Positions 1 to 7,947 of a stretch of DNA of 64,000 nucleotides are shown one piece after another. Position numbers and translations under genes: made by a program. Position 1 is the first letter of the stretch. Every line of letters begins with the position of its first letter. The stretch spans positions 1,736,001 through 1,800,000 of the forward strand of contig NZ_CP034692.1 in the NCBI RefSeq assembly GCF_004114375.1, read 5' to 3'. The stretch is from Halorubrum sp. BOL3-1 (GTDB lineage: Archaea; Halobacteriota; Halobacteria; Halobacteriales; Haloferacaceae). The notes under the pieces were generated by a model, which saw only the letters and a program-made list of their open reading frames with translations, ran no database searches and was not told where the DNA came from.

Positions 1-690
1 CCCGAGCGAACGCTCACGGCCGTCCTCGCCGGACTCGTCGGGGCGATCCTCGCGAACGTCGGGTTCGCGCTGCTCGGACCCGAGGGCGAACAGGCGTCCG
101 TGGCCGCGGCCCTCGGTCCCGGCCTCGGAGTCGGGGCGGCGGGGACCGCGGTCGTGAGCCTCGCGATCGCCGCGCTCGTCGGGATCGCCGTGTACGCGGA
201 CCTCGGCCGCGATCACGAGGGCGCCCAGCGACGGTTCCTGCTCGCGATGGGCGGACTCGTCGCGTTCTCGGCGGGCGGGTCGCAGGTCGGCCTCGCGATC
301 GGCCCGCTCGTCCCGATCTTCAGCGACGTCGGCGTCCCCCTGTGGGCGCTGCTCGTCGGCGGCGGGGTCGGACTGCTGGCCGGGTCGTGGACCGGCGCGC
401 CGCGAATGATCAAGGCGATCTCGCAGGACTACGCCTCGATGGGACCGCGGCGGTCGATCGCCGCGCTCATCCCGTCGTTCGCGATCGCCCAGACCGCCGT
501 CGCATTCGGGATCCCCGTCTCGTTCAACGAGATCATCGTCTCCGCGATCGTCGGTGCGGGGTACGCCGCGGGCGACGCGGGCGTGAGCCGGAAGAAGATG
601 GGGTACACCGTCCTCGCGTGGATCGGATCGCTCGTCGGCGCGTTCACGCTCGGGTTCGGCGTCTACTCGGCGGTCGCGTTCGCGCTGTGA
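1..690 (+). CDS. PiT-family inorganic phosphate permease, C-terminal part
   Basis: The reading frame is open from base 1, so the start lies outside the window and 229 residues are visible. The visible part is almost entirely hydrophobic, with about six membrane segments. It carries the PiT-type signature near the end (SWTGAPRMIKAISQDYASMG, then FNEIIVSAIVGAGYA). PiT permeases import phosphate, or sulfate in some relatives, with a cation across the cytoplasmic membrane. The next gene is on the opposite strand and converges on it with a 30 bp gap, so nothing in the window shows its operon partners. The family call is good. The exact substrate is inferred. Confidence 0.85.
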   Translation, partial: PERTLTAVLAGLVGAILANVGFALLGPEGEQASVAAALGPGLGVGAAGTAVVSLAIAALVGIAVYADLGRDHEGAQRRFLLAMGGLVAFSAGGSQVGLAIGPLVPIFSDVGVPLWALLVGGGVGLLAGSWTGAPRMIKAISQDYASMGPRRSIAALIPSFAIAQTAVAFGIPVSFNEIIVSAIVGAGYAAGDAGVSRKKMGYTVLAWIGSLVGAFTLGFGVYSAVAFAL

Positions 691-720
691 GGTGGGCCTT
701 CGACGAGGTTCGCGGGGCGC

Positions 721-1878
721 TCAGACGCGCAGCTCCGGGTACGCCGGGAGCCGTGCGGACCGGGCGCTCCTGTCGGCGAACGGGAGTTCGGCGGCGCTCG
801 CGGCGACCTCGTCGCCGTCGACCCGGACGGCGACCCCGTCGAGGTCGGCGTCGAACGCGACGAGCGCCAGCGCGATCGGGAGGTCCGTCGCCGGCCCGAC
901 GGCGGCGCGGGTGACCTCCCCGACCGCCTCGTCGCCGTCGAAGACGGCCGCGCCGGACGCCGGAAGCGCGTCGTCTATTCCCCGCGGGTCGGCGTCCGCG
1001 TCGACATCCGCGACCGCTTGGGCGAGACCGCCGAGTTCGAGACCGACGAGGCGCCGGCTCGGTCGGCCCTGGTTCTCCACGCGCGAGACGACCTCTTGGC
1101 CGACGTAACACCCCTTGTCGAAGTCGAGCGCGTTCCGGAGGCCGAGAACGTTCGGGACCGTCCCCGCCAGTTCGTACTTGAAGAGGGGCGTTCCGGCCTC
1201 CGTCGCGAGCGCGTCCCACGTCCGGTAGCCGAAGGGGGTCGCGTTGAGCCCGCGGTTGATCAGCGTGTCGAACACGTCGGCCGCGTCGGCGGCGGCACAG
1301 ACGATCTCGTACCCCTCTTCGCCCAGCGGCGCGTCCGTCGCGATCACGGTGACGCCGGCGTCGACCATCGACCCGCGAACGAACGACAGTTGCTCTTCGG
1401 GCGCGCCGGGACCGCCGAGGACGGACGCAACCTTCTCGGTCGACTTGGGTCCGTGGACGCCGAACACCCCGAACTCCTCGGAGGCGTCGTCGACCTCGAC
1501 GTCCTGGATGAACACCTTCTCCGCCCAGTCGGCGGCGACCGCCTCCGTCCGCTCCGGCGGGAGGAACACGAGCAGCCGCTCGTCGGCGTTGTACACGTAC
1601 ATGTCCGTCTCGATCCCGCCCTGCGGGTCGAGCAAGAGGGCGTAGGTACCCCGTCCGTCCTCGGTCGGGACGCGGTTCGAGACGGCGTTGTCGACGAACT
1701 CGACGCGGTCGTCGCCCCTGACCGCGAGGACGCCGTACCCCATCTCGATCACGCCGGCGACTTTGCGGACCGCCTTCCCGGCGCGGACGGGCTTTCCGTA
1801 GTGGTCGACGACCTCGCGGCCGCCGCGGTCGCGGTACGCCGCGCCGTGCGCGTCGTGGGTGCCGGAGACGAGCGTCAT
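721..1878 (-). CDS. ygfZ: YgfZ/GcvT-like folate-binding protein
   Basis: This 385-residue aminomethyltransferase-fold protein has the KGCYVGQE motif at about residues 255-262. That motif marks the YgfZ/IBA57 branch, which helps maintain iron-sulfur enzymes using tetrahydrofolate, rather than true glycine-cleavage T protein. An N-terminal GCV_T-like domain is followed by a short C-terminal beta-barrel region. The start is placed at the ATG beginning MTLVSGTHDAHG, because the nine residues upstream do not look conserved. Annotation pipelines often call this family aminomethyltransferase. No H or P proteins of the glycine cleavage system are nearby, which fits the YgfZ role. Confidence 0.85.
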   Translation of the reverse strand: MTLVSGTHDAHGAAYRDRGGREVVDHYGKPVRAGKAVRKVAGVIEMGYGVLAVRGDDRVEFVDNAVSNRVPTEDGRGTYALLLDPQGGIETDMYVYNADERLLVFLPPERTEAVAADWAEKVFIQDVEVDDASEEFGVFGVHGPKSTEKVASVLGGPGAPEEQLSFVRGSMVDAGVTVIATDAPLGEEGYEIVCAAADAADVFDTLINRGLNATPFGYRTWDALATEAGTPLFKYELAGTVPNVLGLRNALDFDKGCYVGQEVVSRVENQGRPSRRLVGLELGGLAQAVADVDADADPRGIDDALPASGAAVFDGDEAVGEVTRAAVGPATDLPIALALVAFDADLDGVAVRVDGDEVAASAAELPFADRSARSARLPAYPELRV

Positions 1879-1961
1879 GGTCGCTGGAACGCGAGCGAGC
1901 GGCAAAAGGCCGCCGTCTCCGGCGGCGCGGGACGAGACGGCGGCGTAGAGCGAGACGACGG

Positions 1962-2261
1962 CTACAGTCCGATCCGGTCGCGGATCGCGTCGACGAGGCT
2001 CTCCGAGGGGTCGTCGATTGCCTCCTCCGGGTCGGGGACGACCCGCTCGTGGGCGTACACCCGGACGTGCTCGTCGGTCTCGACGGTGATCAGCGAGTCG
2101 TTTTTCAGCGTCGAGAGCGCCTCCTCGACGGCGTCGATGTCGGCGTCGACGGCCGCGCGAAGTTCGAGGACCGTCATCCCCTCGTCGCCGCGGTCAACGA
2201 GCGCGTCGAGCAGCGCGACCTCGACGTCCGGCCGGTCGCGGTATTCCGGCTTTGCGGCCAT
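1962..2261 (-). CDS. small winged-helix-like haloarchaeal protein (DUF6432-like)
   Basis: A 99-residue acidic protein. Its middle (about residues 20-60) reads as a helix-turn-helix: VALLDALVDRGDEG, then TVLELRAAVDADIDAVEEAL, then a short strand pair around LITVETDEHVRVYAHERV. It ends with an acidic tail. It resembles the family I know as DUF6432, a recollection not checked. It may bind DNA, but no target is visible. The ATG two codons upstream (2267) is an equally possible start. It lies 83 bp upstream of the ygfZ-like gene on the same strand and could share its transcript. Confidence 0.6.
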   Translation of the reverse strand: MAAKPEYRDRPDVEVALLDALVDRGDEGMTVLELRAAVDADIDAVEEALSTLKNDSLITVETDEHVRVYAHERVVPDPEEAIDDPSESLVDAIRDRIGL

Positions 2262-2344
2262 ACCCATCCTTTGTGCGGGACGGACTTTACGTCTACCGGC
2301 GGCGAGAAGAGGTCGGAACTTGGCCGGGCAGTGAGAGGGGAGCG

Positions 2345-2866
2345 TCAGCGAACGAGCCGAGAGCAGGTGCCACAGAGGTGCTCCTCTTTCACGTCGACCT
2401 CGCGGACGGTGGGGGAAAACGACATCACGCACTTGCTGTTGTCGCAGTGTTCCAACCCGAGCGTGTGTCCGATCTCGTGGACGACCTCCTTGCGGACGCG
2501 GTCACCGAAGACGTCGACCGCGGGCTTGGTAGAGACGCCGCCGTCGGAGGAGGTGCGGAGGCGGTGCGTGGAGATGACGGAGCCGTTCCCGTTGAGGTAC
2601 GCGAGACCGAACACGTAGTTCCGGCGGCGGTAGTAGAGGTCCTCGGGCGTGATGCCGATATTCTTCTCGCCGCCGCCGACCCGCGTGACCGTCTCGATGA
2701 GGTCCTCGGCGCGGTACTGGCCGCGGTCGGCGTCGAACGCGGAGTCGGGGATCGCCTGATCGTCGTGGACCGTCACGTCGCAGTCGTACACGGAACGCAG
2801 CGCGCCGGAGGCCTCCCGCTTCACTTGAGGGGTGACGTCTCCGACGGGGACGATGTCCACGAGCAT
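2345..2866 (-). CDS. amzA: archaemetzincin family zinc metalloprotease
   Basis: This 173-residue protein carries the complete archaemetzincin signature. HEIGHTLGLEHC spans residues 130-141, with the three zinc-binding histidines and the catalytic glutamate. It is followed by C146, the Met-turn M148 and a C165-x-x-C168 pair, which hold the structural zinc characteristic of the family. It is predicted to be cytoplasmic because there is no signal peptide. The start at MLVDIVPVGD is chosen over an ATG nine codons upstream because a TATA-like TTTATG on the minus strand (about 2892-2897) then lies 27-30 bp before it. The physiological substrate of archaeal members is unknown. Confidence 0.9.
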   Translation of the reverse strand: MLVDIVPVGDVTPQVKREASGALRSVYDCDVTVHDDQAIPDSAFDADRGQYRAEDLIETVTRVGGGEKNIGITPEDLYYRRRNYVFGLAYLNGNGSVISTHRLRTSSDGGVSTKPAVDVFGDRVRKEVVHEIGHTLGLEHCDNSKCVMSFSPTVREVDVKEEHLCGTCSRLVR

Positions 2867-2905
2867 GGAATCGCTTTTGACCGCCGCAATCATAAAGCCC
2901 GCGCC

Positions 2906-3406
2906 GTGGTATCATCGTCCCCATCAGAGCGGGCACTCACCGCCGCACTCGACGGATACGAGCGGGTGATCGAGGTCGGTATCGGTCGGCGCCCGGGCGT
3001 CGCCCTCGCGCTCGCCGACCGCGGTCGAGAGGTGGTCGCGGTCGACGTCGAGATGAGCGATACAGCGCGGGACGCGGCGAGCGAGACGGAGGGAGCGGGC
3101 GGGGGGTCGCTCCGGACCGTCACCGCGGACGTGACGGCGCTGGCGACGGCCGACGGCGGCCGAGCCGTCGGTCGCGCGCTCGGGTTCGGCGCGGAGGCGA
3201 GCGACATCGGAGACGCGTCGGACGCGACCGGCGTGGACGCCGTGTACGCGCGGAACCTCCCCGCCGAACTCCAGTCGCCGACGGTCGCGCTCGCGGAGCG
3301 GCTCGACGCCGCCTGCCTGTTCACCACGCTCGGGTTCGAGGAACCGGTCGTCGACGTCCGGCGGCGCTCGGCGGAGTCGGGACCCGTCGTGTACGTCGCT
3401 CGCTGA
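2906..3406 (+). CDS. UPF0146 family protein
   Basis: A 166-residue protein with a Rossmann-like N-terminus ([20 protein letters not shown], then VVAVDVEM), like the SAM-binding core of a methyltransferase. It continues with [12 protein letters not shown] and a [14 protein letters not shown] segment typical of UPF0146. A glycine- and alanine-rich insertion sits in the middle. No biochemical role is established for the family. The start is the first in-frame GTG. It is divergent from archaemetzincin with only 39 bp between the starts, so the two promoters must interleave. Confidence 0.7.
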   Translation: MVSSSPSERALTAALDGYERVIEVGIGRRPGVALALADRGREVVAVDVEMSDTARDAASETEGAGGGSLRTVTADVTALATADGGRAVGRALGFGAEASDIGDASDATGVDAVYARNLPAELQSPTVALAERLDAACLFTTLGFEEPVVDVRRRSAESGPVVYVAR

Positions 3407-3491
3407 CCGCGGTCTCGGCCGGAACGGGACCGAACCGGCGACCCCGACCGCGAACCCGAACGTTCATTCCGCCGCCAGCCGGGGTAGCGGT

Positions 3492-4355
3492 ATGCAGGTC
3501 GACGCAGTAGTCCTCGACATCGACGGGGTGTTGGTCGACGTGGCGGACTCCTACCGACGGGCGATTCTCGAGTCCGTCGACCGGGTGTGTGGCAAGCCGA
3601 TCGAGCGGGACGCGGTCCAGACGTTCAAAGACGCCGGCGGGTTCAACAACGACTGGGAGCTGACCGACGCGGCCGCGCTGTTCGTGATAGCCCGGCGCGA
3701 GGGACTCCGGATGGACGTCGACGAGTTCACCGACCGCGTCCGCGAACTCGGCGGCGGCCTCGACGCCGCCAAGGAGGTCGTCGGCGACCTCCCGCGGGTC
3801 GCGCAGGCCCGGGTCCGCGACCAGTGGGACCGGGACGCGCTCCGCGAGACCTTTCAGGCGCTGTACCTCGGCGCGGAGCTGTACCGCGAGCTGGAGGGCG
3901 GCGAGCCGCCGGTCGAGGCGGCCGGGTACGTCCACGACGAGCCGACGCTCGTCGATCCCGAGACGCTCGACGACCTCACCGCGCGGTTCGACGTGGGCGT
4001 CCTCACCGGTCGGCCGGCCGCCGAGGCCGACATCGCCTTGGAGCACGTCGGGCTCGACGTCCCCGACGACCGACGGTTCACGATGGACGACTGGGACGAG
4101 GGGAAGCCCCACCCGCGGGCGCTCGTCGAACTCGCGGAGCGGTTCGACGCCGAGCGCGTCGCGTTCGCGGGCGACACCCTCGACGACGTGCGGACCGCGC
4201 GCAACGCCGACGAGGCCGACGAGACGCGCGTCTACTACGGAATCGGCGTGTTGACCGGCGGGCTGACCGGCGAGTCGGGGCAGGAGAAGTTCGCCGAGAG
4301 CGGTGCCGACGCCGTCGTTGAGGACGTGAACGAGCTGGTAGACCTGTTGGAGTAG
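3492..4355 (+). CDS. HAD-superfamily hydrolase (TIGR01548-like)
   Basis: This 287-residue protein has haloacid-dehalogenase motif I at residues 8-13 (LDIDGV, with nucleophile D9 and acid/base D11). A helical cap follows. Motif II is probably the threonine in VLTGRP (about residue 171), the motif III lysine is in DEGKPHPRA, and motif IV is [11 protein letters not shown]. It matches the archaeal subfamily TIGR01548, which is related to phosphoglycolate phosphatases. The real substrate is unknown. The ATG at 3492 gives the motif I spacing usual for the family. It is a single gene, followed downstream by a tRNA on the other strand. Confidence 0.75.
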   Translation: MQVDAVVLDIDGVLVDVADSYRRAILESVDRVCGKPIERDAVQTFKDAGGFNNDWELTDAAALFVIARREGLRMDVDEFTDRVRELGGGLDAAKEVVGDLPRVAQARVRDQWDRDALRETFQALYLGAELYRELEGGEPPVEAAGYVHDEPTLVDPETLDDLTARFDVGVLTGRPAAEADIALEHVGLDVPDDRRFTMDDWDEGKPHPRALVELAERFDAERVAFAGDTLDDVRTARNADEADETRVYYGIGVLTGGLTGESGQEKFAESGADAVVEDVNELVDLLE

Positions 4356-4379
4356 CGGAGGGGAACGGTGTGATCTGGA

Positions 4380-4454
4380 TGGGCCCTGCCGGATTCGAAC
4401 CGGCGATCGACTCGTTATGAGCGAGTCGCTTTAACCGGACTAAGCTAAGGGCCC
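4380..4454 (-). tRNA. tRNA with CAT anticodon (Ile2 or elongator Met)
   Basis: Read on the minus strand, the acceptor strand GGGCCCT pairs with AGGGCCC. A D-arm, an anticodon stem ACTCG/CGAGT around CTCATAA, and a T-arm with GGTTCGAATCC complete a full cloverleaf with discriminator A73. The anticodon is CAT. Candidates are elongator Met and the AUA-reading tRNA-Ile2, whose first anticodon base is modified to agmatidine in archaea. The GGGCCC acceptor end resembles archaeal Ile tRNAs, so I lean to Ile2. A TATA-like CCTAAAG lies about 33 bp upstream. No intron is visible. Confidence 0.88.
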
Positions 4455-4500
4455 GCGTTATCTCGGGGTAGATACGGCACGGTCTTTAGGCTACCGCATT

Positions 4501-4965
4501 GCGATGACCGAAGGCGATCGAGGACGGTGTCAAGCCGGTACTCCGCGTGCCAGTTCACGTTCGGTCGGTTGTTGTTCGCGGCGGGTCCGTACCGGATGGT
4601 CATCTGCGTCTCGCTGGTCCCCTCGCACTGGCCAGAGACACTTCGTCGCAGGCGGGAGCGTAAACCGCGAAGAGATCGACACGGCCGTCGTGTCCCTCCC
4701 GCTCGTGTCCGGAACTCCTCGTCCGCGCGCTCCAGGTTCGGAATCGTACCGCTCCGTCGGTAGTCGCTTCGAACGCCGTTCTGATTTGGAGCCGACGGAA
4801 CTCGTCGTCCGGTTCGATCACGAGGTCGTACGGGTCAGTGTCGTACGCGGGAGTCAACACGGGGATTTCGCGGTTCACGAGGTCGGACTTCACGATCGCC
4901 TCGGCGGCCTGTCCACGTTTCTGCGGGCCCTCAAGCGAGGCGAACCGCTCGCTTCGATTCGACAT
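4501..4965 (-). pseudogene. frameshifted group I intron-associated PD-(D/E)XK endonuclease-like gene
   Basis: From the ATG at 4965, 121 residues can be read to a TGA at 4600. The first 100 resemble the PD-(D/E)XK family (AAEAIV helix, DPYDLVIEP with the catalytic D, then LQIRTA, where R replaces the usual lysine). The end of this frame is unrelated arginine-rich sequence. A second frame restores family-like residues: SETQMTIRYGP, then NVNWHAEYRLDTVLDRL, ending near 4501 and open to 4445. The shift falls at about 4620-4640. The TATA at about 4991-4999 is intact. The gene sits between two tRNA genes on the same strand and is probably inactive, unless the shift is a sequencing error. Confidence 0.7.
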
Positions 4966-5035
4966 GGCCGTTAGGGGGCCGGTGATGACGGATAAGCTGA
5001 CCGCTCAGTGGGTGGTGTCGACGGGCGAAGAGAGG

Positions 5036-5108
5036 CGCCGAAGCCAGGACTCGAACCTGGGACCGCCTCGTTAACAGCGAGGCGCTCTACCAACTGAGCT
5101 ACTTCGGC
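5036..5108 (-). tRNA. tRNA-Asn(GTT)
   Basis: On the minus strand the acceptor GCCGAAG pairs with CTTCGGC, and discriminator G73 follows. The D-arm reads GTAGCTCAGTTGGTAGAGC. The anticodon stem GCCTCG/CGAGGC encloses CTGTTAA, so the anticodon is GTT. The T-arm carries GGTTCGAGTCC. The cloverleaf is complete with no intron. A TATA-like ATATCAAAAC lies about 28 bp upstream on the minus strand. Confidence 0.95.
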
Positions 5109-5268
5109 TCGCTTTCGGATACTCACGTCGTTTTGATATGGCTTTCGTTTCCGCCCGACGGAGAGAGGTTCGACGGACGCGAACGGTGCGAGACGTTATC
5201 GCGGCGGCCGACCGTCACGTCGCCGACCCGACCGACACGTTTTCGGCCGGACCGCGAGACGTGTCGGT

Positions 5269-6678
5269 ATGGACGACGAGGAGACCGCCGGGGACGAGCT
5301 GGAGGCGGTGCTGTCGCGCGTCCGCGAGCGCGCCCTCCCGGAACCGGCGGAGCGCGAGCGGCTGCGCGCGGCGAGCGCGGCGCTGACCGAGCGGACCCGC
5401 GAGGCGATAGCCGACCTCGCCGTCGACGCCGACGTGGTTCAGGTCGGGTCGACCGCGCGCGGCACGTGGGTCGCGGGCGACCGCGACATCGATCTCTTCG
5501 TCCGGTTCGACGCGGACCTCGACCGCGCCGAGTTAGAGGAGTACGGCCTCGCGGTCGGGCACGCGGTCCTCCCCGACGGTCACGAAGAGTACGCCGAACA
5601 CCCGTACGTCAAGGGGAGTTACGAGGGGTTCGACGTCGACCTGGTTCCCTGTCACGACGTGGAGACGGCGGGCGATCTGGTCTCCGCGGTCGACCGCACT
5701 CCGTTCCACGACGCGTACCTCTCCGCACGGCTCGACGACGACCTCGCGGCGGACGTGGTGGCGGCGAAGGCGTTCCTGAAGGGGGTCGGCGCGTACGGGA
5801 GCGACCTCCGCACCGAGGGGTTTTCGGGGTACCTCACGGAGCTGCTCGTGTTGGAACTCGGCGGGTTCGTCCCGCTCGTCGAGTCGGCGCGGAGCTGGCA
5901 CCCACCGGTGGAGTTCGACCCCGAGGGACACGCGGAGCGCACGTTCGAGGACCCGCTCGTCGTCGTCGACCCCACTGACCCGACGCGGAACGTCGCCGCT
6001 GTGCTGTCGGCGACGAACCTCGCGCGGTTCCAACACTACGCGCGAGAGCTGCTCGCGGCCCCGAGCGAGGCCCTCTTCGAGCCGGACGAGCCGGAGCCGC
6101 TCGAACCGCGGGAGGTGCGGTCTCACCTCGACCGACGGAAGACGACCCCCGTCGCGGTCGTCTTCGACGCGCCCGACATCGTCGACGACCAGCTGTGGCC
6201 GCAGCTCCGGCGATCGCTCGACGGGGTCGTCCGCGGTCTCGACGGTCACGGGTTCGACGTCCTCCGCGCGACGGCGATGACGAACGCGGCGGGAGCGACG
6301 GACGATTCGGCACGGGGGACGCGAGCGGCGCTGTACGCGGAGTTAGAGGTGACGGAACGACCCGCCGTCGAGCGCCACGAGGGACCCCCGGTCGCGGTCA
6401 GGAAACACGCCGCGAGCTTCTACGAGTCGTACGTCGACGACGTCGATCCGGACACGTACGGTCCCTTCATCGACGGCGACCGCTACGTCGTCGAGCGCGA
6501 GCGGGAGTTCGCCACGGTCAGGGAGTACCTCGAGAGCGACGCCGCGAGCGACGTGGCGCTCGGCGCGCAGGTGGAGTCGGCGTTCGACGACCGCGACGTG
6601 CTGGTCGGCGAGGCCGTCGCCACGCTCGCACCGGCGTTCGGCCGACCGCTCCGGAAGTTCTACGAACCGCGACCGTGA
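5269..6678 (+). CDS. cca: CCA tRNA nucleotidyltransferase (archaeal class I)
   Basis: This enzyme adds or repairs the 3'-terminal CCA of tRNAs without a nucleic acid template. Its 469 residues fit archaeal class I enzymes. The nucleotidyltransferase core shows GSTARGTW (residues 60-67) and the catalytic DxD at D73/D75 in DRDIDLFVRFD, with the third carboxylate in DVDLVPCHDV. The archaeal tail domains follow, including KHAASFYESY near the C-terminus. The start is the ATG after TCGGT. It is monocistronic, with tRNA-Asn upstream on the other strand. The tRNA genes in this window do not encode CCA, so the enzyme is essential for them. Confidence 0.95.
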   Translation: MDDEETAGDELEAVLSRVRERALPEPAERERLRAASAALTERTREAIADLAVDADVVQVGSTARGTWVAGDRDIDLFVRFDADLDRAELEEYGLAVGHAVLPDGHEEYAEHPYVKGSYEGFDVDLVPCHDVETAGDLVSAVDRTPFHDAYLSARLDDDLAADVVAAKAFLKGVGAYGSDLRTEGFSGYLTELLVLELGGFVPLVESARSWHPPVEFDPEGHAERTFEDPLVVVDPTDPTRNVAAVLSATNLARFQHYARELLAAPSEALFEPDEPEPLEPREVRSHLDRRKTTPVAVVFDAPDIVDDQLWPQLRRSLDGVVRGLDGHGFDVLRATAMTNAAGATDDSARGTRAALYAELEVTERPAVERHEGPPVAVRKHAASFYESYVDDVDPDTYGPFIDGDRYVVEREREFATVREYLESDAASDVALGAQVESAFDDRDVLVGEAVATLAPAFGRPLRKFYEPRP

Positions 6679-6738
6679 GGTCTCCCGCCGGAACGTCACC
6701 GGGGGACCGGAACCGAGACGGCGACGAGAAAGTGGCCG

Positions 6739-7053
6739 TCACCGGGAGATGCGGTCGAGGAGCCAGTAGGTGAGCGCCGCGACCGCGGCGACGATCGCTG
6801 CGACCGCCGAGAGGAGACCGGCGGCGCGGGGGAACGACAGCCAGAACGCGGCGTAGAAGGCGAGCGCGAACGCGAACAGCCCGACGACTAGCAGTCCGCG
6901 AGAGGGGTTCTGCGCCGCGGCGACGAACGCGCGCTGGAGCGTCGAGAGGTCCCCGAACTCGGGGACTTCTTCGGGGTCCGCGTCCGCTGAGAGCGGTCCC
7001 GAGTCGCTCGGATCGGTCGACTCGGCGTCGACGGAGCGGTCGGTGTCGGTCAC
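6739..7053 (-). CDS. small haloarchaeal membrane protein, unknown function
   Basis: A 104-residue protein with an acidic soluble N-terminal half (about residues 1-50) and two hydrophobic segments (about 53-72 and 76-97). It ends in a short basic tail (DRISR), consistent with a two-span protein with both ends in the cytoplasm. I do not recognise the family. It converges on cca from the other strand with a 60 bp gap. Codon use matches its neighbours. Confidence 0.6.
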   Translation of the reverse strand: MTDTDRSVDAESTDPSDSGPLSADADPEEVPEFGDLSTLQRAFVAAAQNPSRGLLVVGLFAFALAFYAAFWLSFPRAAGLLSAVAAIVAAVAALTYWLLDRISR

Positions 7054-7138
7054 GCGCTTGGGTACGGGCCGGAGGGTGCTGTACCTATCGCTTGCCGGGT
7101 CGACGGCGGGCCGACACCCGGCAGACGAGCGCAGCCGT

Positions 7139-7500
7139 TCAGCCGAAGGCGCGACCGACGGCGATCGAACCGAGGAGGAACGCGATCAGCGCGACCGCGA
7201 GGTTCGTCCCGGCGACCGCAGCCGCGGCGCGGTTTCCGATCTCGCTCGCGGTCCGCACGGTCCCGACGGCGAACGACGAGAACGTCGTGAACGCGCCGCA
7301 GAAGCCGACGCCGAAGAGCAGCGTCGCCGCCGACCCGATCGGTGCGGCGGAACGGCTCCGAGACCGAAGCTCCCGAGCGCGTTGACCATGAGGACCGACC
7401 GGCGTCCCCCGACGGGGAGTCCGACCGCGTGACGGGAGACCGCTCCGAGGGCGCCGCCGACGCCGACGAGCGCCGGGGCGAGAAGCGGGACGGCGGTCAT
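7139..7500 (-). pseudogene. crcB: second fluoride channel subunit FluC/CrcB, frameshifted
   Basis: The ATG at 7500 overlaps the stop of the upstream crcB (ATGA). The first 50 residues are FluC-like, with GGALGAVSRH and VNALGSFGLGAV. Near 7345-7353 the frame is lost, and the rest of the channel (FGVGFCGAFTTFSSFAVG and the last membrane span, ending at 7139) is in another frame. The spacing from GSF to GFCG is about six residues shorter than usual in FluC. That suggests a short deletion rather than a one-base read error. FluC channels are dual-topology dimers that export fluoride, and two-gene pairs form heterodimers, so the pair may be inactive as sequenced. Confidence 0.75.
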
Positions 7501-7901
7501 CGTCGGCGCCGCCTCCCGACCGCGAGTCTGAGCGCGGCCGCGGCGAGTCCGGTGGCGTAGCTGGCGGCGACGTACCACGCGCCCGCCGGAGTTCCGAGCG
7601 CGACCGCGTCAGAGACGAACGCGCTGTACGTCGTGAACAACGAGAGCGCACCGGTGCCGACGAGGAGACGGATCCGGTCGCTCGACGTTCGGGTCAACAG
7701 GAGTCCGAGCGCGAACGAGCCGGCGACGTTCGCGGCCAGGGTCCCGACACCGGTCGCCGTCCCGCCGAGGACCGCCGGACCACCACCGAGAGACGCTAGA
7801 GCGACGGGCCCGCCGACCGCGGCGTCGGTCGCGTACCTGGCGACCGCGCCGAGGAATCCCCCGACCGCGACGAGCAGGAGTCCGTACGGCGTCCGTTCCA
7901 T
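7497..7901 (-). CDS. crcB: fluoride ion channel FluC/CrcB, first subunit
   Basis: A 134-residue protein with four membrane segments that exports fluoride passively across the cytoplasmic membrane. Family marks are VGGFLGAVARYA near the N-terminus, ANVAGSFALGLLL in the second helix, and GALSLFTTYSAFVSD in the third helix, where the usual pattern is GFxGxxTTFSTF. The changed residues in the third-helix motif suit a heterodimer in which the partner supplies the canonical pore-lining copy. That partner gene is directly downstream and frameshifted. The ATG at 7901 is chosen because the upstream in-frame residues are hydrophilic and unlike the family. Confidence 0.85.
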   Translation of the reverse strand: MERTPYGLLLVAVGGFLGAVARYATDAAVGGPVALASLGGGPAVLGGTATGVGTLAANVAGSFALGLLLTRTSSDRIRLLVGTGALSLFTTYSAFVSDAVALGTPAGAWYVAASYATGLAAAALRLAVGRRRRR

Positions 7902-7947
7902 GCGCGCCGGTGGGTCCGGGACCGCTTGTACGTTCTGAACCGGCGTG

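Noticed and set aside
721-1878. Glycine cleavage T protein
   Set aside because: The KGCYVGQE motif and the absence of H/P protein genes point to the YgfZ branch.
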